Assembly: GCF_008831285.2 (NCBI RefSeq)
Contig: NC_045140.1
Span: forward strand, 13,016,505-13,080,504
DNA: 64,000 nt
Reading direction: 5' to 3'
Origin: Nymphaea colorata
Taxonomy: Eukaryota; Streptophyta; Magnoliopsida; Nymphaeales; Nymphaeaceae
Under the pieces are notes generated by a model. The model was not told the DNA's origin, did not search any database, and saw only the letters and a list, made by a program, of their open reading frames with translations. How positions within the stretch are numbered: position 1 is the first letter of the stretch; each line of letters opens with the position of its first letter. Shown here piece after piece: positions 35,392 to 47,259 of the stretch. Position numbers and translations under genes: made by a program.

Positions 35392-37478
35392 TTAACTTTT
35401 CTCATTTGAATGGTGCTCTGCATCATGAGAACTGTAACACATGTTAATTTAAGCACACTAGTATGTTAATATGTAAAATAAATTACAAAATGGATTATGA
35501 ACATCTTACCTTTCACCCAAGTTGTGTGCATCACGAATCCAACTCTGTGTGCATATCAATGATTCAACATTTTCAGGCGTAGTTGAGCATCGATAATCAT
35601 TAAGAGTTCTTCCTACTATACTGAATGCAGATTCTGAAGCAACTGTAGATACAGGAATGGCTAATATATCTCAAGTCATCTTTGCTACAATTTTATATTT
35701 ACTTTCATTTGTCTTCCACCAAGATAATATGTTGAAGTCCGCATTATGTGCAATTTCTTCCATCGGATCCATCAAATATTTGTCCAGATCTGTGTGAGCC
35801 ACTATAGGAGAGACAAAGCTGGAGTATGCTTTGAACCTACATCTAGCCACACTTCTATACTTTTCTGTTGCAATCTTGGTACTAGTGTATGCATTGTCCC
35901 TTTGCATATTACTTGTGTCATTATCATCATATATGTTTTTGTATTCAACATACAAATCATGAAAGATCTTCTCTACAACTTCATATTTTACCATTGCATC
36001 TGGTTTATCCAAATCATCAAGCAAATACTTTAGGTATGACAACTTGAACCTAGGATCCAAAACAACTGCAATTGCAAAGAGAATATTGTAGCTCTTGAAG
36101 TATTTGTCAAATTTTTCTTGCATTTTGCAAGTCAATGCCCTCATATGCTCATTTGATGTTCCACGATGCCTACGCAAAAATGATGGTAAATTGATAAAAC
36201 TTTTTCAAAAACAAGATTAGATGTTACCTGCTTAGAGGTAGAGAATAGATTTGTTGCATCATAAAATATCTTTAAGAACTGACATAAATCAAATGCATGA
36301 GACTACTCATCCTCAGAAGGCAAACATGCATAACTAGGATCACACGATGCCAAATGTTGAAAGACATCTCTGAATAACAATGCATCTCTCAACATTATAA
36401 ATGTAGAATTCCATCGAGTAGGAACATCATAGTTTAAACTTTTTTTCTCATCCAAACTCATTGCCTTTACACATTGTTTAAAAGCATGTAGTCGTTTTGG
36501 TGATCCCCTTACATATTTAACACTGTCACGAATTTTTGAAATTGTATCAACCATATCATTCATACCATCTTGAACCATAAGGTTTATAATATGTGCACCA
36601 CAACGAATATGAAAATATTTCCCTCTCAATGGAAATGACATATTATTTTTTCTTTCTAAGGTCCTTCTTAGTAAACTGATCACACTATCATTTGCTGAAC
36701 AGTTATCAGCAGTAATAGAAAACAACTTAGCTTGAATGTTCCACTTAGTAGTAATGCACTCTGATAAAATGTCACTTATACAAATTGCATTATGTGGTGG
36801 AGGCACATGTATAAAACTAAGTATATGAGAGTGCAATTGCCAATTTGTATCAATATATTGGGCTGTCAAGCATAAATATCCTAACGTCTGTTGTGATGAC
36901 CACATGTCAAACGTCAATGAAACCCGCTGCACATGGTTACTTAAAACTCCTTGATATCGCATTTTTTCAGTCTTGAACATTGACTGAACCTCTTTTGTAA
37001 GTGTTTTTCTAGAAAATGGAATAAATCTTGGATTGCAAGCCTTTAGAAGATCGTTGTGATATTCATATTCAGCAAAACTAAAAGGAAGTCCATGCATGAT
37101 TGTACACTTAGCCATACATTTTTTTATGGCCTCCATATCAAATTTGTGTAGACATAAAGAAGCTACACCAGAATCATTAATTCCAACTGACAAAGTTCTT
37201 TGTTTTCCATGAGCAATTTGTCTTTTGGCACATGTATCTCTATGTAGTTTCAAGTGGCTCGTACCATTAGAACTATGTCCACCTAATCGTTCTCCACAAT
37301 GGTTGCATTTTGCAAACTTGTTTCCCTTATACTGTACTAATGTAAAGTCATTCCATACAACTGAAGTTCTTTTCCTCTTGGATTCAACTTCCTTTTCAGT
37401 TGATGAAAACGATTCATTTTCCTCTGTATTTGTCAATGTCGTCGGACAGTATTCATCATTCCCAACGCTAGAAGACAT
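35392..37478 (-). pseudogene. hAT transposase (BED zinc finger, hAT-C dimerisation), three lesions
   Basis: Exon 1 is 37478-35510 and exon 2 is 35431-35392, with GT..AG ends, finishing SSHDAEHHSNEKS and TAA. A BED-type finger is near residues 38-85: VVWNDFTLVQYKGNKFAKCN, then CGERL and THLKLHRDTC-like spacing (TSHLKLHRDTC). The core has LTFDMWSS and SITADNCSANDS, positions of the hAT RNase-H-fold acidic residues, then DVPTRWNSTFIMLRDAL. The C-terminal dimerisation domain reads YKSYNILFAIAVVLDPRFKL and PVSTVASESAFSIVGRTLND. Lesions: TAG for TGG at 36303-36305, loss of one base in an A run at 36176-36180, and TGA for CGA at 35671-35673. It would excise and reinsert elements with matching ends if intact. 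Confidence 0.9.
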
Positions 37479-39379
37479 AATTTACCAATTGAATGGAATT
37501 CAAACAACCTAAACACATGAAATGATTCAACTCTTGAGCTAAAGAAAAGGCATAAAACAAGATGAATATCTTTCAGAGATTAAGAAATACCCACAATAGT
37601 CAAGATCACAAGTGGCGAATATACTAGGAGGGAGGACGTTGGTGTGTAAGTTAGTGCAACTTATGTTTTGATAAATCCACCTACATCAGCCACAAAATTT
37701 GAAGTTTACTTTCTTTCCACCTTTTGAGTGGGTAAAATGGTATTATGTATATCACCTATTGTGAAGTAAATTATTTAAAACAATAAACAATAGCACTACA
37801 TTGAAAAGCCATGACACAAAATGCGGACCTCGTTTGTTGCTAAACGGGCCTTTTCTTTGGAGATTTCTTCAAACTTTCCTTGCAACTCAAGTACTGCAAA
37901 ACAAAACATAAAAAAAAAAGAATAAGGCCTTTGTCTATTCACCAAGAGATTCACCGAGAAAAGATTAGCAATATCACCGGAAATATATTGAGTTTATATT
38001 GCAAAGCATGTCCAGACATTGGGTCCATGGTTTCATGGCCAAACACTACGAACTACATGACAACCGGGGTTTCAGTTGGTATGATGTCTAGGCATTTTAG
38101 TGTGTCCAAAAGGGAACAATGACACTAACACTGAGAGCAAATGATAGAAAGTCTAGCAACATGAAGCAATTAGCATAGGAAGTAAATGCCTACTAGAAAG
38201 AAGATTTGTTCAAACAAATTCTAGGGCCAAGAATGCTTCACGATCTGTACAAGGCATCTATGATTCTTTCTTTCTTTGGGAAGGAGGGTGTAGCTTGGCG
38301 AAGTTTTCTCTTACATTGCATATGACCACGATAACGATATGCCAAGAGACTATAGCATTTCATTTTCATTGATAAAACTTAAGTTGTGGAAGTTAGGCTT
38401 TGCATAAAAAAGGAAAGGAAAAACATCCTTATCATTGGTATTAACTCATACCATATGTAACAGCTGATTTTCCAAGCCCTCAAGTTTTGCTGAGGCTTTT
38501 AGCTCACTTCAATGAAGTAATTAACCATATATTGACAAGCAAGAAAGGAGGTCAGCCATAATCACATAAATAATAACGGCCGGCCAGCAGCTGCCAGTAA
38601 AAGTCTGAATCCTTACTGAAGTTCTAACACTTACAGCAAGACCTGTGGTGATGATAAGCAGGTTCAGCAAGATGACATTCATGATAAAGAAGCAATTTCC
38701 ACAAAATGGCAATAAGAAAGCTGCTTGTTCCTTTTAGTTACTGTACTTTAAGTTTAAGTTAACATGACAGACGACCTGATTTTTCAGATACTGCAAGTGG
38801 GTGTAAATGCACATGGCATGCTACCTAAACACCGGGTATCAGAAGAAAAGCAAGCGGCAGAAAATGTTATGCTGAAAAACCCAAAAAAATGTAAAACCAA
38901 CATTATAAATGCATCAAAGGAGCGAGCAAGCATGGTAACAAGAAGAAACACCAGCATAGAAGAACGAAACGTATTACCTTACAAAGTATTCCTTCTTTTC
39001 AACAAGGCCAAGGAGGTGCTTTTCTTTATTGGAAATCTGTTTATCGCTTCCTCCCTTAAGAGCAAGAACGGTGTTTGAATATGACTAGAAACGAGAAAAA
39101 ACAAAGGAAAGAAAGAATCGCAAGTAAGTATTTGGGGGAGGGTGAAGCACCGACTAATGTAAAAGAAGATTTGAAGAGGAGAGAAGAGAAAGGGGGAAGA
39201 AAGCTAGGCCAAGAAGATTACTGTTCACAGCTAATGTTGTGATGAAAGCAAGCGACGACGGTGACGGACCAGCAGTGCGACGGTGGCGACGGCGACGAAC
39301 GGTGGTCGGTGGATAGGCACAGTGAGCAGCGCAGGCAAAAGGGAAGAGAATTAGCAAATAGCAATTAGGGCGAGAGTTG

Positions 39380-39564
39380 AGACTCGACCTAAGCACAACC
39401 GGGTCCCAATGGGCCGCAACTTAAAACAGGGACCCGGCCCGTTTTTAAGTCGGGCCGGGCCGGGCGCAACGGGTGAAGGCCCGACTTTCGCAAATCGTGG
39501 CCCGGACCCGTGCCGGGCCGGGTACCGGGTACCCACCGGTGACCCGGCCCGTTGCCCAGGCCTA
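39380..39564. repeat. Right subterminal GGGCCGGG array of the hAT element
   Basis: Motifs GACCCGGCCCG, GGGCCGGGCCGGG and CCGGGTACCGGGTACCC lead up to the terminal CGGCCCGTTGCCCAGGCCTA. It mirrors the left array. R/G/P-rich open frames across it are compositional. Confidence 0.7.
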
Positions 39565-39572
39565 CTACCATA

Positions 39573-41748
39573 GGGCATAAAAATAAGATGTGATAGGTAA
39601 TTTCCTCTATGCCTTGGCAGAGGCTACTATACAATGTCCAGACTGCCCTTGATGCCAATGCTATTCCATAGGCCTTTCCTCCATGGTTCCCTTTTAACAA
39701 ATCTCTTCCCAAAAAAAGCTAACCGCTCACTGTCTTTCCATGTTAGGTAGCTTGAGCCATTGATTGATTGTTAATGCCAAACAGCCGTCACTTGGAATGT
39801 GGTACAGATATTCCTTCCTATGAAGTTTTGGATAAAAGTTCCAAGAAGGAATTGTTTAGCCAGCATTGTAGTCTATCATATACTACTGCCATCACCAGCA
39901 TACCGTCATCTCATGCTAGCTTGGATTCTCTTTCAAGCACAGAATATTACCTTCCATATGATTGAATTGATGAGCCATCCAAAACAGGTTGGGCTTCATG
40001 TGCCCGACAATGATTCTACTGATAGGCATATGCGCACTATTACATAATGAAATGTGTCTGAAATTCGAAGATTAAAGTCACTTGACTTTTTCGGAATGGG
40101 CACCAATTGGGTACAATCAACCCTTCTTACAATTCTCCCATACTGAAAGAAATTATGCATTGCCATGCCAATGAATTTATTTCCAATTGTCTTGAAAAAA
40201 AAAAAACATTTGGAAAGCCGTCTAATCCTGGGATGCGCCATGCGAATGGCCTGTGGGAAGTGCATTAGTAGCATTACATTCTATTAATAGATCACTAAAG
40301 TATGAGGTGCACACGGCTTGAATCTGAATAGGACAAGTGAATCTATGTTTTCTACCTGGACCTTTTGAATTTTGTATCCTACCTTTTATGAATTCGAGAA
40401 CAAACAAACTTTGTACTCGAGCCCCCACCTTTTGGCCATTTATATTTGGCCTTCAAGAAATCTTTTCTAAATATAGTAAAAGATCCAGCTTTTTGATAAA
40501 GTTGCCCTTCTTGCCAAAATTAAAAGCAATGCCTCTTTCATTTTTTGACTATATCATAGCGATAGACAGAGACTAATCCATTCTTCTTCCATTCCCTATG
40601 AGCACCCTTCACTGCATCCAACTTCCTTTGCACTTGAATCATGTGCAACCACTACTACTAGCTTCTCAAGCGGCATGGTTTAATTCTTTGCGTTCTTCAA
40701 AAGAACTCTAGTAATTGTAGAATCTAAAGCAGTCTTGCCTGCAATATCAGATTGACTAGGCTGGATGATAAACAACAATGCATTATGATCCAATGTGGAC
40801 CTGCTCAAGATAGTGAGATTTACAATGTCATGGACATGAGACATCCAATTACGGCTGAGAAACACTTTGTCAAGCTTACACGACATTTTCCTATCCAGTG
40901 GTTGGTGCTGATAGGGCTGCACAATAAGCCGAGCCAACTCGGGCTCTACTCGAATTCGCTTGAAAAAAACTCGGCTCATGCTCGAGCCATTTATAAATGA
41001 GCCGAATTCGAGTTTACAAAGATACTCAAAAAGATAAATGAGTCGAGTTCGAGTTTCAGGAAGTCGACTCCTTTATACTTGACTTGACCCGCAAACCCGT
41101 ACTTTATATAATATTGTCAAAACCAGTTTCACAAGTTACACTAGTTAAACGAGTTAATGCTTACACGAGTTAGCGCTAGACAAGTTAACACCTGAACAAG
41201 TTAAATGGGTTAAACGAGTCGAGTTCGAGCTCCATTTTGTGTAGTTGAGAGTCGAGTTCGAGCTCCATTTTGTGTAGTTGAGTCGAGCTGGAGCTTGCTA
41301 TAAGGAGCTCAAGCCGAGTTTGAGCCGAGCTCGAGCTCGAGTTTTGTGAGCCAGGTCGAGCTCGAGCTGGCCAAGCTCATGCTCAACTCGGCTCGTGTGC
41401 AGCCCTATTGGTGGTGGACGTCAACTTGTATGAGCGCTTCAAAGTTTCAGCTAGATCATTGGCGTTAATGAAGCTAACAAGATCTGCATGAGGCCATGGC
41501 AGGGCTTTGCTTGTTTTCTCATTTGAGCCAAGGGCTAAGTTAAAGTGATTTCCACATATGAATGGATCATTAACTCTGCTAAACATGTTGGGAAGACTTT
41601 GAAACTGCTTAACATGGACTATGTACTCTGTGTCAAGATACATGGCAAAAACTTCGAAAGTGTTTTTGAGGTGCCATCGAATTGAATTGCAAACGAAGAT
41701 TAAAAAAAAAAATGAATAAGAACCAAGGATCAAGCTTACCTCTTCCAA
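39573..41748 (-). mobile_element. L1-type LINE remnant, interrupted by two hAT elements
   Basis: Endonuclease is at 41408-41748: FICGNHFNLALGSNEKTS (family G-G-D-F-N; the Asp is now His) and WPHADLVSFINANDL. It continues at 40690-40909 with CKLDKVFLSRNWMSHVHDIV and STLDHNALLF (family S-D-H). Linker: CTSYFSDLL near 40300. Start of RT: AMHNFFQYGRIVRRVDCTQL then VPIPKK near 40100. The zinc-binding end is near 39580-39640: EEITYHILFLCPM. The RT core with its catalytic FADD motif is missing. The hAT elements sit at 40910-41407 and, at the low end, 34167-39564, beyond which the LINE continues as VDAWCKVGN. Nothing is functional. Confidence 0.75.
40910..41407. mobile_element. Non-autonomous hAT-like element with CGAGCTCGAG motifs
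   Basis: Ends are (GA)TAGGGCTGCACAATAAGCCG and, inverted, TAGGGCTGCACACGAGCCGA. The flanks TTGGTGCT (40902-40909) and TTGGTGGT (41408-41415) match at 7 of 8 bases, with two extra bases at the left end. The interior is saturated with GAGTCGAG, GAGCTCGAG and GAGCCGAG. A 31-bp unit (GTCGAGTTCGAGCTCC...) is duplicated at about 41218-41283. It splits the endonuclease frame of the LINE, which resumes on both sides. Confidence 0.7.
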
Positions 41749-42425
41749 GTTCTACAAAACTAGGATTCTGGTCAGAGTTTGTTGCTCTGCAAATCGAAAT
41801 TGCAACTGTAGCGAAAGAATTTCAGCAAAAATTTCATCAAATTTACTTGAGACAGCACGGTATCTACCACCTACAAGTTTACTCAGAAATCTCTTTGAGC
41901 ATAGGATTGCACTAGTCCTCTAACATTCTAAGTGAGCAACTCCATGATTAAATAATTTGGCCTTGGACTCCAACTATTGGTGAAGTTGTCTCCCCACTTT
42001 TTTCCCCATGTCTTTCGGGTCCAAGGATGTGTGGATGTCTGGGACAGAGTCAGTCAACTTCTAACACTCTATCTCCATGAACTACACGAGAGTAATGCCC
42101 ATAAGAACAGAACTGAGAGCGCGATCTTAACACGCCAGAAGCCACACCAAGCACGCTACTCTCCTTGAGGCACCCCAGTAGAGCTTCTCTTTCCTCTCTC
42201 ACTTTGTGCAAATTGATCTTGGTCTTAAGAATAGTAAAGTTCATTTTTTATTGGTTAAAAGAATAAATAAAAATTTGTGTCGAAGTGTTTTACATTATAA
42301 AACAATTTTGACCTTATAATCACCTGCATGAAAAAGGAGAAGGCCTGCGGAAATATAAGGGGCTGATTAAGGTCATTTTGGCTAATTTGGCCATAAATCA
42401 GGTAACAATTAAATTAAATAATAAT
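41749..42425. other. No feature recognised
   Basis: It may include further decayed LINE sequence on the minus strand, but no motif is clear enough to call. Confidence 0.4.
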
Positions 42426-42842
42426 TAGGGATGTCAACAGATTGGATTCGGATCGGATATGCTTTTAACTGTATCCACCTTTTCGAAGATTGAAACATTT
42501 GGATCAGATTTAAATACGAGCAAGAAAAAGTCATATCCGAATTCAAATCGGAATCCCATCCGAATTTGATTTTTGCATTTATATCTGAATCCTTATCCGA
42601 ATTTAGCCAATTTCAAACGTAAGAGTATTAGATATCGGATAGTTTTATATTAAATCCAATCTGAATCTGAACCTGAATCCAATCAAATATTTATGTATAT
42701 CCAAATTTGATTGCAATCAAATGTCATTTCTTAAATTTGAATCTGATCCGATTTTTTAATCGGATATTAAAATTTTTCTATATCTGGTTTTTTGGAATGG
42801 TTTAATTGTATCCAATCCAAATCGGATATATTGACATTTGTA
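42426..42842. mobile_element. Non-autonomous hAT-like element with GGATCGGATAT motifs
   Basis: The left end is TAGGGATGTCAACAGATTGG and the inverted right end is TACAAATGTCAATATATCCG. Both resemble the classical Ac end TAGGGATGAAA. An exact 8-bp duplication ATAATAAT flanks it (42418-42425 and 42843-42850), although this is low-complexity sequence. The interior is dominated by GGATCGGATAT, AATCCGAAT and related phrases on both strands. No gene. Confidence 0.7.
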
Positions 42843-44528
42843 ATAATAATATACATTTTTACTAAGAAAATGTGGGCAATATTAGCGTCTGTATTTTCAT
42901 CCCTTTAAAAATGATCTTATAATGTTTATGCCTACAAGGGTGTCAATAAATTGGACTTGAATTGGACGTACCCTTTATTATATTTTATTATGGAATGTTC
43001 ATATATTAATAATTAAATTCCAGCTTGAGACTAATAAAGAAATACTATATCCAAATCCAACTGTTACTTTGAAATCAATCCAACTTTTAAATTCACAACT
43101 AAATTTGAACTCTATTATGATAACCGACTTTCAAAATTTATAGATACTAAATATAGGAAAATTTAACCGGCCAGAGATGTTTATTATTTAATCTGATATT
43201 TATTTGAAACCGACTTGGAGTCCGATTGAATGTGATGGATTTTTTTCTATACCTACTTTTTTCTAGAATAATTCGTTTGAATATCCAATCTGCATGTACA
43301 TCCCCAATTTTATATCATCGACATAAATTTGCATTCACCCAAAAGACGAACATTCTCTCTGTAATGTTCTTTTCATCTTTTGGATGCCTTTTAAAATATG
43401 ATTTAGAAATTTACCTTTATCATTGTGGCTTACTTTAGTTAAAAAAAATCAGCTACATCCAATGAAACTGCATCATTATCCTCCTTTCTGTTTATATAAG
43501 GGGAAAAGGCGAAAAGCTATATTCAACTTCAAAAAAAAGTTTAAAATATATATAAGTAGATCTACACACTTAGAAATAACAACTTGGAACCGTGCGCTTG
43601 CTTGGTGGATGTTATGCTTTATCGAAAAGTTTCTGCAAAGCGAATCAGAGTTTCCATCCGAGACAAACCAAAAGAGAGGATCACATGTAAATGAGAACAA
43701 CCAACAGCAAGGAAAAGGAGGCAATCTAAAAGAAGTCTAAGCATAAGCTTGAGAAAAAAGGTTCCGAAAAATATTGCTGTAGAATATATAATGAAATTTA
43801 AGAGAGTGCATAAGCAAAAGATAAGCACGTTGTTTAGTAATTAAAGGGATAGTCGTTTGGCTTGAAAAAGGATCTAAATGTATAGAATGAAGCTTTATTC
43901 AAAATGAAATTTTACCAACTTTTTGATGTTGGGGCTTTTGATTCCAACAGTTAAATGTAGGTTCACTGGTTTAACCAGAATAGAATAGTTGATTGATGTG
44001 CCGAACTGCAGTCAGCTTCCGAAGGAATAATAATGGCAAATACTGGAACAGTTTTGTCAAAATTGGTTACTTTTTTTCTTTTTTCCTTCTGTTGACTCTG
44101 TAATGCCGACAGAACTATCTGCAATTGATGGACGCCGGCATCTTTTGTTCTTTTTTTGTCACTTTGCTTTATCTTCTGAGTGTGTTCAAGTAATCCGGTA
44201 TCAGTTCCAAGTCAAAAGGAACATTTTTGTAATGGATGAATACCACCATCTTTTTTTTTTTTTTCCACTGAAATTGAAGCATCTGACAACGATTCCAAGC
44301 TTCTATTTCACCATTGATGGAGGTGATTAAGGATGAGACTTTGTTGACTCAAAATTCCTAATTTCACCCACTCAGTTTCGTTTTCTGCATCATGAATGAA
44401 GCACTTAATTGTGGCACTGTAAAATCCAGAATTCCCAAATTGACCAAGAACAGGAGGCATTCTGTAGAGGGAAACAATTATTGGGCATATTGACCTCTTT
44501 CTTTTTGCAGTTGAATAAGCATCTTGAA
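42843..44528. other. No gene recognised; possible second GGAT-type hAT-like element at 42944-43307
   Basis: CAAGGGTGTCAATAAATTGG at 42944 and, inverted, TTGGGGATGTACATGCAGAT at about 43307 resemble the ends of the preceding element, with ATCCAA/TTGGAT phrases in between. I found no convincing target duplication. The remainder is AT-rich with no coding signal. Confidence 0.35.
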
Positions 44529-47259
44529 TCACATGTGACAACTTTTTGGTGCCCTCCAAGTTGGGGGTCTACTCCTCTCCAATGTGGTCTGCACAGTGAA
44601 GTTTCTCCAATCGTCAAGGGTGAGTCTCAAGTCACTTAGTTTGTTCTGAAGGCCAATGCAGCAGTTTGCGTGCATTGTACAGACCTTGTTCATGTCTTTG
44701 CTAGGCTCGCAGAACCCACCAAAATAAGCAGTGTCAAGAAATTTCATCTTCAGACCAATTTCGTTGGTGAAGCTGTTCTTTTTAATGATGTCCAGCACAT
44801 CTTGGTCATGGAGAGCAGGATAGAACTTTCCTGAGTTGTACCAAAATTCATAGAACCGAATTGTTCGGTGGTTTGATTTCACATATTTAAAACCACCATT
44901 CACAAAGTTGTTCACGTCTGATGAATTGCCATTAAATTTGTCGCATGCTATCTGGAAATCTGCATCTGGGAAGAATTGGTGGAATGGATTTCTGAACCAC
45001 ATTATGTCTGCATCCTGGAAAAGTTAAAATAGATCAGACAGAAGCCTTTCATTTGTAAGCATATAAGTCAGATGATCACTGCGTGAAAGAGACGCTGGGG
45101 CTTAAGAATGAATAAAAAGAACCCTTGATTCTAAGAATTGAAGCGTTGAGTCCATCTTAAACCTTCTTATTATCTTCCAGCTTTTTGTGTTCTGCTTTAA
45201 TTTCAAAATATGTCACCTGGATGGTTATGACACAAATCTTTAAGTTGGACCATCAAACCTTAAGATATTTCGTTCTACTTGTGTAATTGGTTTATCTGTT
45301 AACTATAAAAATGAAGTTTTTTGATGTATCATAGGATTTTCCTTCACTAACAAATGAGAACAAATGGGGTTTGTGGTTGCTGGAAATGGTCCAGCCAAAT
45401 GCAGAGGAAAAAAAAAATCCACTTTTTGGTCATGCATCCAACAACCATTTTCAAAGTATGAAGATTAAGCTCAAGATGTGCTGGAATTACTGTGAAAACG
45501 AAATCGAAACCCAATTCCAGAACAGTCCGCAAGAACTTGATCCTCCTCCACATCATCTTCAGGTAATCGGGTGTTCCAAAGAGCTTTTCAGCAGAGAAGT
45601 CTGTGCCTTCTGTACTGAGCAAGAAACAATGTGAATGTATTGACTCACATCTTTCGACTGAACTTTGATCCAAACAGATGATAACCAAATGGTTTAGTAG
45701 ATCGCTAGTTTGTTCTCCAATTCTGAAACTCTCAAGAAAGAGATCGATGATAGAACCAGGAGCAGCCCATGCTTTGTTCAGTGTGGTTAAGATGACTGTT
45801 CTGTTCCTCATCGCTGCTCTGTTTAATACTCCTTCCAAAATTTCATTTTGGTTGGCCTGTTCATCATCCAACATAATTAGCCATTTAGTGGGATCAGCTG
45901 ATGAGATAAATGGTTTTGATTCAGATAATCTAAATACAATAGAAATCAAATTTTGTTGCATTCAGCTCAGTTGACAACCTGAACTGTGCAGAGTCTCAGC
46001 TAAGAAAAAAGTTAGTGGGGGAAGTTCAGCCCCAAAAGTAAAACATAGTGAAGAAAAGTACTAGAACAATGTAAAATAAGCCTAAAACTGAGTTTTGACT
46101 TTGCTGAGTGAAGAGAAATGCCAAAACAAAGTAAGAAAACTGATTCCCCACAACAGTATTTGCGGGATTCACTTATCCTTAAATCTGGCATAAGTTTGAA
46201 AGTCTTGCGATACATCGCAGAGCAATTTTTCATCAGCAAGGTTCTGTTACTTCCAGCATTTCTTCTGGAAGTGTTGAAATGAATGCAACTATGGAGGACA
46301 CTAAAATATGATCAACTTCATAAAAGCACGGCAGAAATTTTTTATCAATTTAACCTCATGATGAGACGACATATTTTCGGAATTGGTAAATGGCACTGTT
46401 ACGCAAATCGTTCTCGTTTTGGGGCACGATATCAGACTCAAAGGAACAACAAAATTGCTCAAATTCCAAAGATGGTGAGATTTGTGACAAAAATTACTGT
46501 AGATTCACAGACATAAAAGTGCAGAGCATGACAGAAATCAACGGCATGGATTTTCAACCAGAATGTTTTGTTTTGTCACGATCCCTCTTCATTGGAAACT
46601 ACCAACCACTTTAATTAATGGCATGGAAAAGATCAGACTGAATTACTCTAGGGCAGCTTATAAGCTACCATAAAGAAAACTAAGAAAAGATGATTTCGTC
46701 ATTAAATTCATGTCAGAATATTTAAGAAAAAATCACAAAGCGCAAGATCAGAACCAACTTAGATATGGTTGGTCAGACAGAACAAAGAACGTTAAAATCT
46801 TGGTTCAGAGAATTTGTTCTCAAGAATAGAGAGAAGACGTCAGAGAATTTGAGGAGAAAGATGAAGCTTTAGATCTGAACGATGCACATGGTTGATGTTG
46901 CAGAAAGTAACAAGAACACCAAAATCTTGGTCGCCAAAATTTTCATACAGAGAATTGCCCATTAATGAGTTCAGAAAGGAGAGAAAAAGAAATCAACGGA
47001 TACCAACTTAAGAACAGAATCAAGAACTCACTTCCTGAGACCCCCAAAGCCACGGAGGTTCAGTTAGCCGAAGGTTGAAACTGAACTTCCAACTTGAGCT
47101 GCGCTGCAAGACGCCAACTCTTGGGACGCAGAAAAGGAAGAAGAAGCAGAAGCCTGAGGCAGTCATGACCAGAGAGAAAACTCCGAATGCATAAGCCCTG
47201 TGGTTCCTCCTCGCAGCATGACAGATCATCTTCCTTTCTCTGTGAACTTGATCTCTCAA
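44529..47259 (-). CDS. Nucleotide-diphospho-sugar transferase family protein (PF03407 type)
   Basis: Type II Golgi-membrane glycosyltransferase, by family. Exon 1 (47259-47032): about 30 polar residues, then a membrane anchor AFGVFSLVMTASGFCFFFLF, ending at a GAA|GTGAGT donor. A large exon (45897-45491): EGVLNRAAMRNRTVILTTLN then AWAAPGSIIDLFLESFRIGE, LVIICLDQ and DYLKMMWRRIKFL, ending FDFVFT at a GTAATT donor. Last exon (45014-44529): DADIMWFRNPF, the D-x-D nucleotide-sugar/metal site, then QIACDKFNG, GGFKYVKSN, FLDTAYFGGFCEPS, and a stop at 44529. A join across the last intron gives FVFTDADIMWF, as the family requires. Exon 1 (phase 0) does not splice in phase to the acceptors seen at 45897 or about 45935, so a short exon in 45940-47030 may be missing. 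No stop or shift was seen in the recognised exons, so it may be active. The sugar and acceptor are unknown. Confidence 0.85.

Larger units (their letters stand above)
34167..39564 (-). mobile_element. Complete hAT transposon with GC-rich subterminal arrays
   Basis: Both ends begin TAGGCCTGGGCAACGGGCCG (inverted at the right end), a perfect inverted repeat of at least 20 bp. An exact 8-bp duplication CTACCATA flanks it (34159-34166 and 39565-39572), diagnostic of hAT transposition. It contains one hAT transposase gene on the minus strand (35392-37478). About 230 bp at the left and 170 bp at the right are packed with GGGCCGGG-type motifs. The 2-kb stretch between the transposase start and the right end has no coding frame and may hold a 5' UTR intron. 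A 39-bp unit is repeated at 35189-35272. It inserted into a LINE. Confidence 0.92.

Noticed and set aside
39351-39712. R/G/P-rich open frames on the minus strand
   Set aside because: These frames are produced by the right subterminal GGGCCGGG array of the hAT element.
40910-41407. Mutator-type element with a 9-bp duplication
   Set aside because: A 9-10-bp flank match is possible, but the short TAGGGCTGCACA ends and similarity of design to the hAT islands fit hAT better. Ends remain two bases ambiguous.
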